From positions 1 to 64,000 of the forward strand of contig NZ_PYPS01000026.1 of assembly GCF_003027925.1 (NCBI RefSeq): a stretch of 64,000 nucleotides of DNA, read 5' to 3'. Of the stretch, positions 1 through 10,254 are shown one piece after another. The notes under the pieces were generated by a model that saw nothing but the letters and a program-made list of their open reading frames with translations, had not been told where the DNA came from and did no database searches. Made by a program: the position numbers and the translations under genes. Each line of letters starts with the position of its first letter. The first letter of the stretch is position 1. The stretch comes from Micromonospora sp. RP3T. GTDB taxonomy: Bacteria; Actinomycetota; Actinomycetes; Mycobacteriales; Micromonosporaceae.

Positions 1-114
1 TGGTTCCGCCGCCTACGCATCCGCTGGGAAATCCGCGACGACATCCACGAAGCCTTCCTCAGCCTCGCCTGCTCCCTCATCTGCTGGCGCCAACTCCAAC
101 GCCCCCAGAGTTAG
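1..114 (+). pseudogene. IS5-family transposase, C-terminal end (cut by window edge)
   Basis: The first 37 codons read in frame 1 and end at TAG (112-114). The peptide contains RIRWEIRDDIHEAFLSL and ACSLICWRQL-like segments typical of the C-terminal DDE-domain helix of IS5/IS427-type transposases, where the conserved E of the catalytic triad sits in the R-W-E/D-I-H region. Only the tail is visible, so it cannot be said whether the element is intact. The stop codon lies very close to the probable right end of the element, as is usual in this family. The next bases fall into a dispersed palindromic repeat (family A), suggesting the element inserted there. Confidence 0.75.
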
Positions 115-117
115 GAG

Positions 118-159
118 TTCTTAACGCCTCCGGTATAGCAGGGGCCCCCGCTTAACACG
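118..159. repeat. Family A repeat, right half (GGGGCCCC core at 141-148)
   Basis: The stretch TTCTTAACGCCTCCGG followed by a GGGGCCCC core and CTTAACAC matches the right half of the elements at 44226 and 56377. In the complete copies a first core lies exactly 31 bp upstream of the second. Here that place (110-117) is occupied by the end of the transposase gene. The element therefore seems to be interrupted by the IS. Confidence 0.75.
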
Positions 160-208
160 CGCCGGCAGATGCCGCGTGCCGGCCGGCGGACGGGGTAGAA
201 CGGTCCGC

Positions 209-907
209 ATGGCCGAGACCGAGAACGCACCCGGCGCGCAGGAGTTCATCCCGCCGTCGGCGGACACCATCGACGCGCTGCGGACCGCGGCGGCCTGCTG
301 CCGCGGCTGCGAGCTGTACCGGGACGCGTCGCGGACCGTCTTCGGCCGGGGCGACGAGAGTGCCCGGGTGGTCTTCGTCGGCGAGCAGCCGGGCGACGTG
401 GAGGACCAGCAGGGCCTGCCGTTCGTCGGCCCGGCCGGCCGACTGCTGCGTAAGGCCGTGGACGACGCCGGCCTCGACCCCGGCCAGATCTACCTGACCA
501 ACGCCGTCAAGCACTTCCGCTTCGAGCTGCGCGGCAGGCGGCGCATCCACCAGACCCCGGACCGGGTGCACATCACCGCCTGCCGGCCCTGGCTGGTCGC
601 CGAGTTCGCCCGGCTGCGCCCGGAGGTCGTGGTGGTGCTCGGGGCCACCGCCGCCAAGGCGCTGCTCGGCCCGACGTTCCGGGTGACGAGACAACGCGGC
701 GAGCTGCTGCCCTGGCCGGCCGCCGCCCAGCATCCGGAGGACTTCGCGCGGGTGCCGGTGGACCGGTCCGGCGCGGTCGCCGACGCGCCGGACACCCGGC
801 TGCTCGCCACCATCCATCCGTCCGCCGTGCTGCGCGCCGACAACCAGGACATCGCGTACGAGGGCCTGGTCGCCGACCTCAAGGTGGCGGCCGGCGTGCT
901 GCGCTGA
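209..907 (+). CDS. UdgX-type uracil-DNA glycosylase (family 4-like)
   Basis: 232 aa. It removes uracil from DNA. UdgX is known for forming a covalent bond to the abasic DNA product through a histidine in an extra loop. Visible here are motif GEQPGDVEDQQG (residues 59-70), the UdgX-defining loop RRRIHQTP (110-117, His114 being the equivalent of the covalent His), and HPSAVLR (203-209). Cysteines near 30-34 and 125 fit the Fe-S ligands of the family. ATG at 209 is chosen because the upstream in-frame GTG (176) has no ribosome site and the family starts near here. It stands alone between the IS remnant and a convergent gene. No LexA box was seen upstream. Confidence 0.9.
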   Translation: MAETENAPGAQEFIPPSADTIDALRTAAACCRGCELYRDASRTVFGRGDESARVVFVGEQPGDVEDQQGLPFVGPAGRLLRKAVDDAGLDPGQIYLTNAVKHFRFELRGRRRIHQTPDRVHITACRPWLVAEFARLRPEVVVVLGATAAKALLGPTFRVTRQRGELLPWPAAAQHPEDFARVPVDRSGAVADAPDTRLLATIHPSAVLRADNQDIAYEGLVADLKVAAGVLR

Positions 908-1042
908 GGTCGGCCGCGTTCTTCCCGCTCCCGATCTGAATGGTGTTCCCGGCATGGACATGCCTCTACCGGCGCTTGTTGTTCTGGCGCGGTTCGGCGA
1001 TCCGGCGATCCGGTCGGGCCGGGCGACCTGTCACCTGAATGC

Positions 1043-1083
1043 GATATGCCTCTGTGTCATAATTATGACCTCAGAGGCATACG
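1043..1083. repeat. Family B nested palindrome, copy 1
   Basis: Outer arms TATGCCTCTG (1045-1054) and CAGAGGCATA (1072-1081) enclose a perfect 14-bp palindrome GTCATAATTATGAC (1056-1069). It lies in the 377-bp gap (908-1284) between the convergent glycosylase and pterin-dehydratase genes, and nothing else recognisable was seen in that gap. Related copies are at 23310 and 51497. Confidence 0.8.
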
Positions 1084-1284
1084 ACATCGAGGTGATGTCT
1101 TCCCCTCCCCTGACACGCCGACCGCACGAGCCGCGCCTCAGCGGCGTGTCGAATCCGTTCTTTGATCGCGGCGACGAACGCCTGGAGGTCTCCGGGGCGA
1201 ACACCAGCGCCAGCCTGCGGGTGGCGCATCGAGCCGTGGGTGACGACCGGGTGCGGCTCCCCGCCCGCTGAGAGAGCCGCCGGG

Positions 1285-1941
1285 TCAGGCGCGTCCCTGC
1301 CAGGTGCACAGGCAGACCCGGTTGCCGTCCGGGTCGGCGAGGACCCAGAAGTTCGGGGCCTCCGCGTCGCTGACCAGCGTGCCGCCGACCGCGAGCGCCG
1401 CCTCGATGCGCGCCGCGACAGCGGCTGGGTCGACCCACACGTCCGGGTGCCAGCGCTGCCGGGGCTCCTCGCGGCCGGACGCCTGGAACCAGATCGTGGG
1501 CAGCGCGCCGGCCGGGTCGCGTACCTCGTCGTCGGTGGCGTCCGTGCCGCCCGGTCGTTCCCCCGCCAGGACCGCCCGCCAGAACGGCGCGACGACGGCG
1601 TGCTCCGGGCTGTCCAGCGCGAACTCCAGGCGGGACAGCCCGGCCGGGGACGGCGACAGGCCGGCGTCGGCGGCGAGCGCCGAGATCGTCCGGGCCAGGC
1701 GCAGGTCCCGCCCGGTGACGCCGCCCACGTCGTGCGACCACAGCCGCACGTCCACAAAGGTGTAGCGCAGGTCCAGGTCGGGATGATGGTCCACCCGCTC
1801 GGCCTCCGCGCCGACCGCGGCCACCAACGCCAACCCGGCCGCGAAGTCGGGGGTACGGATGCGGGTGTGCAACGCGCCCAGCAGGTACGTCCACCCGTCC
1901 AGCCCGGCGTCGGCGATCTGTGCTCCGGTCAGCGTGGCCAT
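1285..1941 (-). CDS. Pterin-4a-carbinolamine dehydratase / VOC-domain fusion
   Basis: 218 aa. The N-terminal ~95 residues resemble pterin-4a-carbinolamine dehydratase: the catalytic DHHPD motif near residue 50, then a V-x-L-x-SHDVGG-x-T segment. The C-terminal ~110 residues resemble a vicinal-oxygen-chelate (glyoxalase/bleomycin-resistance) domain, with RWHPDVWVD and FWVLADPDGNRVCLC strands. Dehydratases recycle the 4a-hydroxy pterin cofactor of aromatic amino acid hydroxylases; no hydroxylase is visible nearby, so the substrate is open. The start is the ATG giving MATLTGAQ. The gene is convergent with the glycosylase and divergent from the next membrane protein. Confidence 0.75.
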   Translation of the reverse strand: MATLTGAQIADAGLDGWTYLLGALHTRIRTPDFAAGLALVAAVGAEAERVDHHPDLDLRYTFVDVRLWSHDVGGVTGRDLRLARTISALAADAGLSPSPAGLSRLEFALDSPEHAVVAPFWRAVLAGERPGGTDATDDEVRDPAGALPTIWFQASGREEPRQRWHPDVWVDPAAVAARIEAALAVGGTLVSDAEAPNFWVLADPDGNRVCLCTWQGRA

Positions 1942-2023
1942 CCGGCCATCCTGACTGCGCGGGGGCCCGCCCGCCACCGTCCACACCGGATTACCCGCAG
2001 ACGCCCGGGGGTAGAGCCCCGCC

Positions 2024-2545
2024 ATGGCCGCCAACGACCGTGTCGTGTCCCTGGTGAGGCTCGGCCCACCCGCGCCGTACGTGCTGTTCATGGTCCTCGC
2101 CACGCTCGGCTGGCTGCCGGTGCGCCTGTGGGAGGAGCGGGACGGGTCCGTGCTCGTCGCGCTGGTCAGAGCCGGCCTGAACGGGGTGATCTGGGGGATC
2201 ATCTTCCCGTTCGTGATGAGCCGGATGGGCCGGCGGCACCGTACGGCCGCCGAGGCGGAACGGGCCGCCGCCTGGGGGGTGACCCGGGCCGCGTTGCGCC
2301 GGGGCGAGCCGCCCACCGGCGAGGCGGGACGGGCGGCGGTCACGGACGACCTGCCGGCGGTACGCCGGGGAGCACTGTGGGGCGCCGTCCTGGGCACGCT
2401 GTTCCTCGGCGCGTTGATCGGGCTCGCCGTGCACGTCGGGCGGACGGCCAGCGCGATCGGGTTCGGCGTGATCCTGGTCGCGGTGCTGGCCGAGGCCGCG
2501 CGTACCCGCTTCCGGGAACGCCGGCTGCGGGCGGCGCTGTACTGA
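2024..2545 (+). CDS. Integral membrane protein of unknown function
   Basis: 173 aa with four hydrophobic segments (about 17-37, 45-66, 117-135 and 139-157) and an Arg/Glu-rich cytoplasmic loop between the second and third. The order of charges (RMGRRHR after the second segment) suggests that this loop faces the cytoplasm. No catalytic motif was recognised. It starts at ATG 2024, 82 bases from the divergent pterin dehydratase gene, and ends 47 bases before the acyl-CoA dehydrogenase gene, so it could be co-transcribed with it. Confidence 0.7.
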   Translation: MAANDRVVSLVRLGPPAPYVLFMVLATLGWLPVRLWEERDGSVLVALVRAGLNGVIWGIIFPFVMSRMGRRHRTAAEAERAAAWGVTRAALRRGEPPTGEAGRAAVTDDLPAVRRGALWGAVLGTLFLGALIGLAVHVGRTASAIGFGVILVAVLAEAARTRFRERRLRAALY

Positions 2546-2592
2546 CCGGCGGGCCCTGTCCAGGGTGGGTGAGCGGTGCCAGACTGGCCGCC

Positions 2593-3735
2593 ATGGAGCA
2601 GCATCTCTACCAGCCCGTGCACGACGAGTTCCGGGACCTGTGCCGTCGGTTCCTCGCCCGGGAGGCGGTGCCGCACCACGAGCGGTGGGAGGCCGAGGGC
2701 ATCGTCGACCGCGCGGTGTGGCGCAAGGCGGGCGCGGCCGGGCTGCTCGGCCCGGACGTGGACCCGGCGTACGGCGGTGGCGGGCAGCGCGACTTCCGGT
2801 TCAACGCGGTGCTCGACGAGGAGATCATCGCGGCCGGCTGCACCGGTCTGGGCTTCGGCCTGCACAACGACGTGGTGGCGCCGTACCTGACCGAGCTGAC
2901 CACCGCCGACCAGCGCGAGCGCTGGCTGCCGGGCTTCTGCTCGGGCGACCTGGTCACCGCGATCGCGATGAGCGAGCCGGGCGCGGGCAGCGACCTGGCC
3001 GGCATCCGCACCACCGCGGTCCGCGACGGTGACTCGCTGGTGCTCAACGGCCAGAAGACGTTCATCACCAACGGCGAGCTGGCCGACCTCGTGGTGGTGG
3101 TGGTGAAGACCGCCCCGGAGCAGGGCGCGCACGGGGTGAGCCTGGTGGTGGTGGAGCGGGACACGCCGGGCTTCGGCCGGGGGCGCCGGCTGGCCAAGGT
3201 GGGGCTGAAGGCCAACGACACCGCCGAGCTGTTCTTCGACGACTGCCGGGTGCCGGCGGAGAACCTGATCGGCGCCGAGAACCAGGGCTTCTACCACCTG
3301 ATGGCCAACCTGCCCCGGGAGCGGCTGAGCATCGCTGTCGCCGCGGTGGCGGCCTGCGAGAAGCTGCTCGCGCTCACGCTGGAGTACGCCCGCTCGCGGG
3401 AGGCGTTCGGCCGCCCGATCGGCTCGTTCCAGCACAACCGGTTCCTCCTGGCCGAGCTGGACACCGAGGTCACCATCGCGCGGACGTTCGTGAACCACTG
3501 CGTCGCCGAGCACGACGCGGGCCGGCTCTCGGTGACCGACGCGGCGAAGGCGAAGTGGTGGACCACCGAGTTGCAGACCCGGGTCGCCGACCGGTGCGTG
3601 CAACTGCACGGCGGGTACGGCTTCATGGCGGAGTACCCGGTGGCGAAGGCGTGGCTGGACAGCCGGGTGCAGACCATCTACGGCGGCACCACCGAGATCA
3701 TGAAGGAGATCATCGGCCGAGGGCTGGGTCTGTGA
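2593..3735 (+). CDS. Acyl-CoA dehydrogenase
   Basis: 380 aa, a normal length. It is an FAD-dependent alpha,beta-dehydrogenase of acyl-CoA thioesters that passes electrons to ETF. Visible are the FAD/substrate signature AMSEPGAGSDLAG (about 125-137), KTFITNG, and the C-terminal YGGTTEIMKEIIGR. The usual short-chain catalytic Glu of the YEGT motif is Gly here. A Glu in PRERL (Glu243) matches the alternative helix position used by isovaleryl-CoA and long-chain enzymes, so a branched or long substrate is more likely. The stop overlaps the next gene's GTG (GTGA), which indicates co-translation with the MFS transporter. Confidence 0.92.
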   Translation: MEQHLYQPVHDEFRDLCRRFLAREAVPHHERWEAEGIVDRAVWRKAGAAGLLGPDVDPAYGGGGQRDFRFNAVLDEEIIAAGCTGLGFGLHNDVVAPYLTELTTADQRERWLPGFCSGDLVTAIAMSEPGAGSDLAGIRTTAVRDGDSLVLNGQKTFITNGELADLVVVVVKTAPEQGAHGVSLVVVERDTPGFGRGRRLAKVGLKANDTAELFFDDCRVPAENLIGAENQGFYHLMANLPRERLSIAVAAVAACEKLLALTLEYARSREAFGRPIGSFQHNRFLLAELDTEVTIARTFVNHCVAEHDAGRLSVTDAAKAKWWTTELQTRVADRCVQLHGGYGFMAEYPVAKAWLDSRVQTIYGGTTEIMKEIIGRGLGL

Positions 3736-5045
3736 ACACCATGGCCACCGACCTGACCGCGCCGGCCCCGCCCCGGCCCGACGTCGCCGCCATCCAGCGG
3801 CGTACCCTCCGGCTGCTCTTCCTCACCCAGATCGTCGGCGGCCTCGGCGTGGCCATCGGCATCTCGGTCGGCGCGCTGCTCGCCGCCCGGATCGCCGGCA
3901 CCGCCCTGGCCGGGCTGGCGCAGAGCGCCGGGGTGGTCGGCGCGGCGCTGCTCGCCGTGCCGGTGACCCGGCTGATGGCGGCGCGCGGGCGGCGCCCCGG
4001 GCTGGTCCTGGCCTACCTGGTCGGCGCGACCGGCGGCATGCTGGTGGTGGCCGCCGCGGTGACCCGTCTGGTGCCGCTGCTCTTCGTCGGCATGCTGCTG
4101 TTCGGCGGCGGCACGGCGGCCAACCTCCAGGCCCGCTACTCGGCGGTGGACCTCGCCGAGCCGGCGCGTCGGGGCCGGCAGTTGTCGCTGGTGGTCTGGG
4201 CCACCACCATCGGCTCGGTGACCGCGCCGAACCTCGCCTCGTTCGCCGACGACGCCACCCGGGGCTGGGGCGTGCCGACGCTGGCCGGGCCGTTCGTCTT
4301 CAGCGCCGTCGCGTTCGTGCTGGCCGCCGTCGTACTCTTCGCGTTGCTCCGGCCGGACCCGCTGCGCACCGCGCGCCGGCTGGCGGCGGCCGAACCGGCC
4401 GCTCCCGCCGGCCCCGACCGGGCGGTCACCCGCCGCGGCGGCATGGTCGCCGCGTGGCGGACGGTACGCCGGCGGCCGGCCGCCCGCCTCGGCATCGCCG
4501 CGGTCGCGGTGGGGCACCTGGTGATGGTCGCGGTGATGTCGATGACCCCGGTGCATCTCGGCGAGTGGCACTCCGACGCGGACGTGCTGCGGGTGGTCGG
4601 CATCGTGCTCAGCCTGCACATCGCCGGCATGTACGCGTTCTCGCCGGTGGTGGGCTGGCTGACCGACCGGCTGGGCCGGCGGCCGGTGATCCTCGGCGGC
4701 GTGGCGCTGCTGCTGGCCGCGTGCGCGGTGGCCGGTACCGCCGGGCACCACACCCCGCCGCTCTCGGTGGGGCTGGCGCTGCTCGGGCTGGGCTGGTCGG
4801 GCACCATGGTGGCGGGCTCGACGCTGCTGTCGGAGTCGGTGCCCGCCGCCGACCGGCCCGGTGTGCAGGGCCTGTCCGACCTGCTGATGGGGCTGGCCGG
4901 GGCGGGCGCGGCGGCGGTGAGCGGGTTCGTCATGCGGGCCGTGGGGTACCCGACGCTCACCCTGCTGGCGGCGATCGCGGTGGTGCCGCTGGTGGCGCTG
5001 GCGGTGCGGCGTCCCGGCGCGGAACCACTCGACGAGGAGGGCTGA
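3732..5045 (+). CDS. MFS transporter
   Basis: 437 aa with about twelve hydrophobic segments in two halves separated by an Arg/Ala/Pro-rich loop (about residues 205-245). The second half has the MFS loop motif GWLTDRLGRRPVI. It is probably a proton-linked exporter or permease, but the substrate cannot be told from sequence. GTG 3732 is chosen because it overlaps the upstream stop as GTGA; ATG 3741 is a close alternative. Five bases separate its stop from the DUF3046 gene, so acyl-CoA dehydrogenase, MFS and DUF3046 look like one transcript leading to recA. Confidence 0.85.
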   Translation: MNTMATDLTAPAPPRPDVAAIQRRTLRLLFLTQIVGGLGVAIGISVGALLAARIAGTALAGLAQSAGVVGAALLAVPVTRLMAARGRRPGLVLAYLVGATGGMLVVAAAVTRLVPLLFVGMLLFGGGTAANLQARYSAVDLAEPARRGRQLSLVVWATTIGSVTAPNLASFADDATRGWGVPTLAGPFVFSAVAFVLAAVVLFALLRPDPLRTARRLAAAEPAAPAGPDRAVTRRGGMVAAWRTVRRRPAARLGIAAVAVGHLVMVAVMSMTPVHLGEWHSDADVLRVVGIVLSLHIAGMYAFSPVVGWLTDRLGRRPVILGGVALLLAACAVAGTAGHHTPPLSVGLALLGLGWSGTMVAGSTLLSESVPAADRPGVQGLSDLLMGLAGAGAAAVSGFVMRAVGYPTLTLLAAIAVVPLVALAVRRPGAEPLDEEG

Positions 5046-5049
5046 ACAC

Positions 5050-5250
5050 GTGCGGCTGACCGACTTCTGGACGCGTCTGGAGGAGGCGTTCGGGCCGGGC
5101 TACGCGGCCAGCATCGCCAGCGACCAGGTGCTGTCGCAGCTCGGCGGGCGGACCGTCGAGCAGGCGCTCGCGGCTGGTGAGGAAACGCACGTGGTGTGGC
5201 GCGCGGTGGTCGCCGCGTATCCCGACCGCGTGCCCGCGCGACTACGCTGA
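5050..5250 (+). CDS. DUF3046 family protein
   Basis: 66 aa. It is a small actinobacterial protein starting MRLTDFWTRLEEAFGPGYA and ending with VVWRAVVAAYPDRVPARLR. The family is regularly found immediately upstream of recA, as here, and its function is unknown. The start is GTG 5050. The 185 bases after it carry the recA control region. Confidence 0.85.
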   Translation: MRLTDFWTRLEEAFGPGYAASIASDQVLSQLGGRTVEQALAAGEETHVVWRAVVAAYPDRVPARLR

Positions 5251-5279
5251 GCAGCCTTTTCTCTGGTTCCGCGTGTCGC

Positions 5280-5310
5280 TTGCCCAGTCGTACACCTGTT
5301 CGGCTATTGT
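5280..5310 (+). promoter_or_regulatory. recA promoter with LexA (SOS) box
   Basis: GTACACCTGTTCG (5290-5302) differs by one base from the actinobacterial LexA consensus core GAACA-N2-TGTTC. It lies between a possible -35 TTGCCC (5280-5285) and -10 TATTGT (5305-5310), where a repressor would block transcription. The 19-base spacer is longer than ideal. A second candidate -10, TAGCGT, is at 5375-5380. Confidence 0.6.
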
Positions 5311-5435
5311 CCACAGCGGGGTGCTCGTCCACAGCTCACGGCCCGTCGGCTGGTTTTCTGTCGGACCCAGCGCCTAGCGTGTCCCGCGTGACGCGAAGCT
5401 CAGGAAAGACGCCGGCGAAGGCAGGGGTGGCAACG

Positions 5436-6485
<1,050 letters not shown>

Positions 6486-6496
6486 TCCGCTGACCA

Positions 6497-7189
6497 GTGG
6501 CAGGACGACGCGCCCGTACGGGACGGGGCTGGGATGCCAGCCCATCCCGTACGGGTGACGCCACCGGCGCGCCGCAGCCCCGCCGTGGCCGCCGTGGTCG
6601 CGCGGCGGAGTCCGATCCGGGGGAGGCTCCGGCTCCGGCCCGCGACGAGGCCGAGCTGGCCCGGGAGATCTGCCTGCGGCAGCTCGCCACCCGACCGCGG
6701 ACCCGGGCCGAGCTGGCCGGCGCGCTCGCTCGGCGCGGCATCTCCGAAGAGGTGGCCGAGCAGGTCCTCGACCGGTACGACGAGGTCGGCATCGTCGACG
6801 ACGCGGCCTTCGCCCAGGCCTGGGTGAGCAGCCGGCACACCGGCCGTGGGCTGGCCCGCCGGGCGCTCGCCAACGAGCTGCGCCGCAAGGGCGTCGACGA
6901 CGAGCTGGCCGGCGCGGCGCTGGACGGGATCGACGAGGAGGCCGAGGCGGAGACCGCCCGTGCCCTCGTGGACCGGAAGCTGCGCACCGCCCGGGGCGAG
7001 CCCGACGCGGTGTTCCGGCGTCTGGTCGGCATGCTGGCGCGTAAGGGTTACCCGGCCGGCGTGGCGATCCGCGCGGTGAAGGACGCGCTGGCCGCGCAGA
7101 GCGCCGAGGCGGCGGAGTTCGCCGAGCACATCGACGCCGACGCCCTGGCCGACGCGGAGAACGACCTCGACGCCCGCCCGCACGACTGA
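6497..7189 (+). CDS. recX: Regulatory protein RecX
   Basis: 230 aa. RecX binds RecA filaments and limits RecA activity. After a Gly/Arg/Pro-rich N-terminal extension of about 50 residues come three-helix RecX repeats: ICLRQLATRPRTRAELAGAL, then YDEVGIVDDAAFAQAWV, then ARKGYPAGVAIRAVKDAL. GTG 6497 lies 11 bases after recA, the standard recA-recX arrangement, so the two are co-transcribed. The N-terminal extension is low-complexity and a later start cannot be excluded. Confidence 0.92.
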   Translation: MAGRRARTGRGWDASPSRTGDATGAPQPRRGRRGRAAESDPGEAPAPARDEAELAREICLRQLATRPRTRAELAGALARRGISEEVAEQVLDRYDEVGIVDDAAFAQAWVSSRHTGRGLARRALANELRRKGVDDELAGAALDGIDEEAEAETARALVDRKLRTARGEPDAVFRRLVGMLARKGYPAGVAIRAVKDALAAQSAEAAEFAEHIDADALADAENDLDARPHD

Positions 7190-7229
7190 CCGTCCGGGCG
7201 GCCGACGTCGTGGAGAAGGGTGCGGATCA

Positions 7230-7973
7230 GTGCTGAAGGCGTGTCTGAACGGCGGGCGGCGACGGGACGAGCACCCCGCCGTCCCGCTCACCCCGGCCGA
7301 GTTGGCCGCCGACGCCGCCCGTTGCGCGGCCGCCGGAGTGGCCGCGGTGCACGTGCACCCGCGCGACGACAGCGGCGTCGAGTCCCTCGACCCGGCCGTG
7401 ATCGCCGCGGCGGTCGACGCCGTCCGGGCCGCCTGCCCCGGCCTGCCGGTCGGGGTCAGTACCGGCGCCTGGATCGTGCCCGACCCGGCCGAGCGGGTGG
7501 CCGCCGTGCGCGCCTGGTCGGTGCGGCCCGACTTCGCCTCCGTCAACGCCCACGAACCGGGCGCGGCGGCGGTCGCGGCGGCCCTGCACGAGCGCGGCGT
7601 CATGGTCGAGGCCGGCCTCTGGACGATGGCGGCGGTCGACGCGTGGCGTCGCTGGCCGACTCCGACCGGCCGGGTCCTCGTGGAGTGCATGGCCGAACCG
7701 GAGGAGGCGGCGCTCGCCGACGCGGTGGCGATCCTCGCCGCGCTGCCGTCCGGGTGCCCGCCGGTGCTGCTGCACGGCGAGGGCCCGGCCACCTGGCCGG
7801 TGTTCGCCGAGGCGGTCCGTCGGGGCCTGCACACCCGCATCGGCCTGGAGGACACGCTGCTGCTCCCGGACGGCAGCCGCGCGCCGGACAACACCGCCCT
7901 GGTCTCCGCCGCCCGGGCGATCATGCTCCGGGGGATGGGGTCTGAGCAGCCGGGAAACGTCACGCTAGGATGA
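7230..7973 (+). CDS. BKACE (DUF849) family beta-keto acid cleavage-type protein
   Basis: 247 aa. The family (first known for 3-keto-5-aminohexanoate cleavage) condenses a beta-keto acid with acetyl-CoA on a Zn-dependent TIM barrel. The metal-binding VHVHPRD is present (about residues 42-48), with VSTGAW, FASVNAHEPG and RIGLEDT strands following the usual order. At 247 residues it is shorter than the typical ~275-310, with weaker C-terminal strands, so the substrate may differ. GTG 7230 has GGAGAAGGG upstream. It follows recX by 40 bases and may ride on the recA transcript. Its real substrate is unknown. Confidence 0.75.
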   Translation: MLKACLNGGRRRDEHPAVPLTPAELAADAARCAAAGVAAVHVHPRDDSGVESLDPAVIAAAVDAVRAACPGLPVGVSTGAWIVPDPAERVAAVRAWSVRPDFASVNAHEPGAAAVAAALHERGVMVEAGLWTMAAVDAWRRWPTPTGRVLVECMAEPEEAALADAVAILAALPSGCPPVLLHGEGPATWPVFAEAVRRGLHTRIGLEDTLLLPDGSRAPDNTALVSAARAIMLRGMGSEQPGNVTLG

Positions 7974-8067
7974 CGGGCGGCGAGGTTTGTCCGGCCCTGT
8001 CCGGCATATTCTCAGCACTCCGTGACGGCTCAACTTCTCTCCGTCCGGGTGGTTTGATCATGACTCC

Positions 8068-8097
8068 TTGACCGAACGGGTCCTCGCGACCTAGCCT
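8068..8097 (+). promoter_or_regulatory. Candidate rny promoter
   Basis: TTGACC (8068-8073) and TAGCCT (8092-8097) are separated by 18 bases, a good match to a principal-sigma promoter. It would give an RNA leader of about 310 bases before rny. The gap 7974-8379 holds no other gene that can be supported. Confidence 0.5.
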
Positions 8098-8379
8098 CGC
8101 CATACAGGCTCACTTTGCCCGACCAGCGCAGGCTAAGCGCACAACATAGATCGCGTAACAGAACAGCATCACTTTGGCCAGCTTCACCGGCCCTTGACGG
8201 CAGCTCCGGACCGGGTCCGGAGCGACCGACAACTGCAACCGGCCGCCGGCGGTTCCCCCCGAAGGGGCACCGCCGACGGAAAGCTGCGCACAGCCAGCCG
8301 CTCCGGTCGGGCGTCCAGAGTCGCAGGCGCGTGCCCGTCGGCGCGTGTCCTGCGGCGCCGACGTTCAGGGGAGGCGGCC

Positions 8380-8414
8380 ATGGCGCGGCGGCACAGGTTC
8401 ACCGGCGGTCTGCG

Positions 8415-8418
<4 letters not shown>
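8380..8418 (+). CDS. Possible 12-codon leader ORF coupled to rny
   Basis: ATG 8380 follows an excellent ribosome-binding site GGGGAGG (8368-8374) at a spacing of five. It encodes MARRHRFTGGLR and stops at TGA 8416-8418, which overlaps the rny ATG (8415-8417) as ATGA. rny itself has no convincing ribosome-binding site, so ribosomes finishing this ORF would reinitiate on rny. Whether the peptide has a function is unknown; the coupling is the inference. A longer in-frame reading from 8194 is possible but lacks such a site. Confidence 0.45.
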
Positions 8419-10181
<1,763 letters not shown>

Positions 10182-10187
10182 CGGACG

Positions 10188-10225
10188 CGTGGGGATGGTG
10201 GCCGGTGCCGGCCGCCATCCCCACG
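10188..10225. terminator. Bidirectional hairpin between rny and gluD
   Basis: CGTGGGGATGG (10188-10198) pairs perfectly with CCATCCCCACG (10215-10225), with a further GC-rich inner stem. It lies between the convergent ends of rny and gluD. It has no U-tract, as is common in actinobacteria. Confidence 0.65.
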
Positions 10226-10254
10226 CTGCGTTCGGTGTCTGTGGGCGCCCTCGC

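Noticed and set aside
954..1271. Small plus-strand frame after the glycosylase
   Set aside because: It runs across the family B palindrome, has no ribosome site and no recognisable domain; the gap is better explained as non-coding.
1285..3609. 774-codon minus-strand frame running opposite the acyl-CoA dehydrogenase
   Set aside because: Only its last third (from 1941) is real, the pterin dehydratase/VOC gene; the rest is antisense to the dehydrogenase and the membrane protein.
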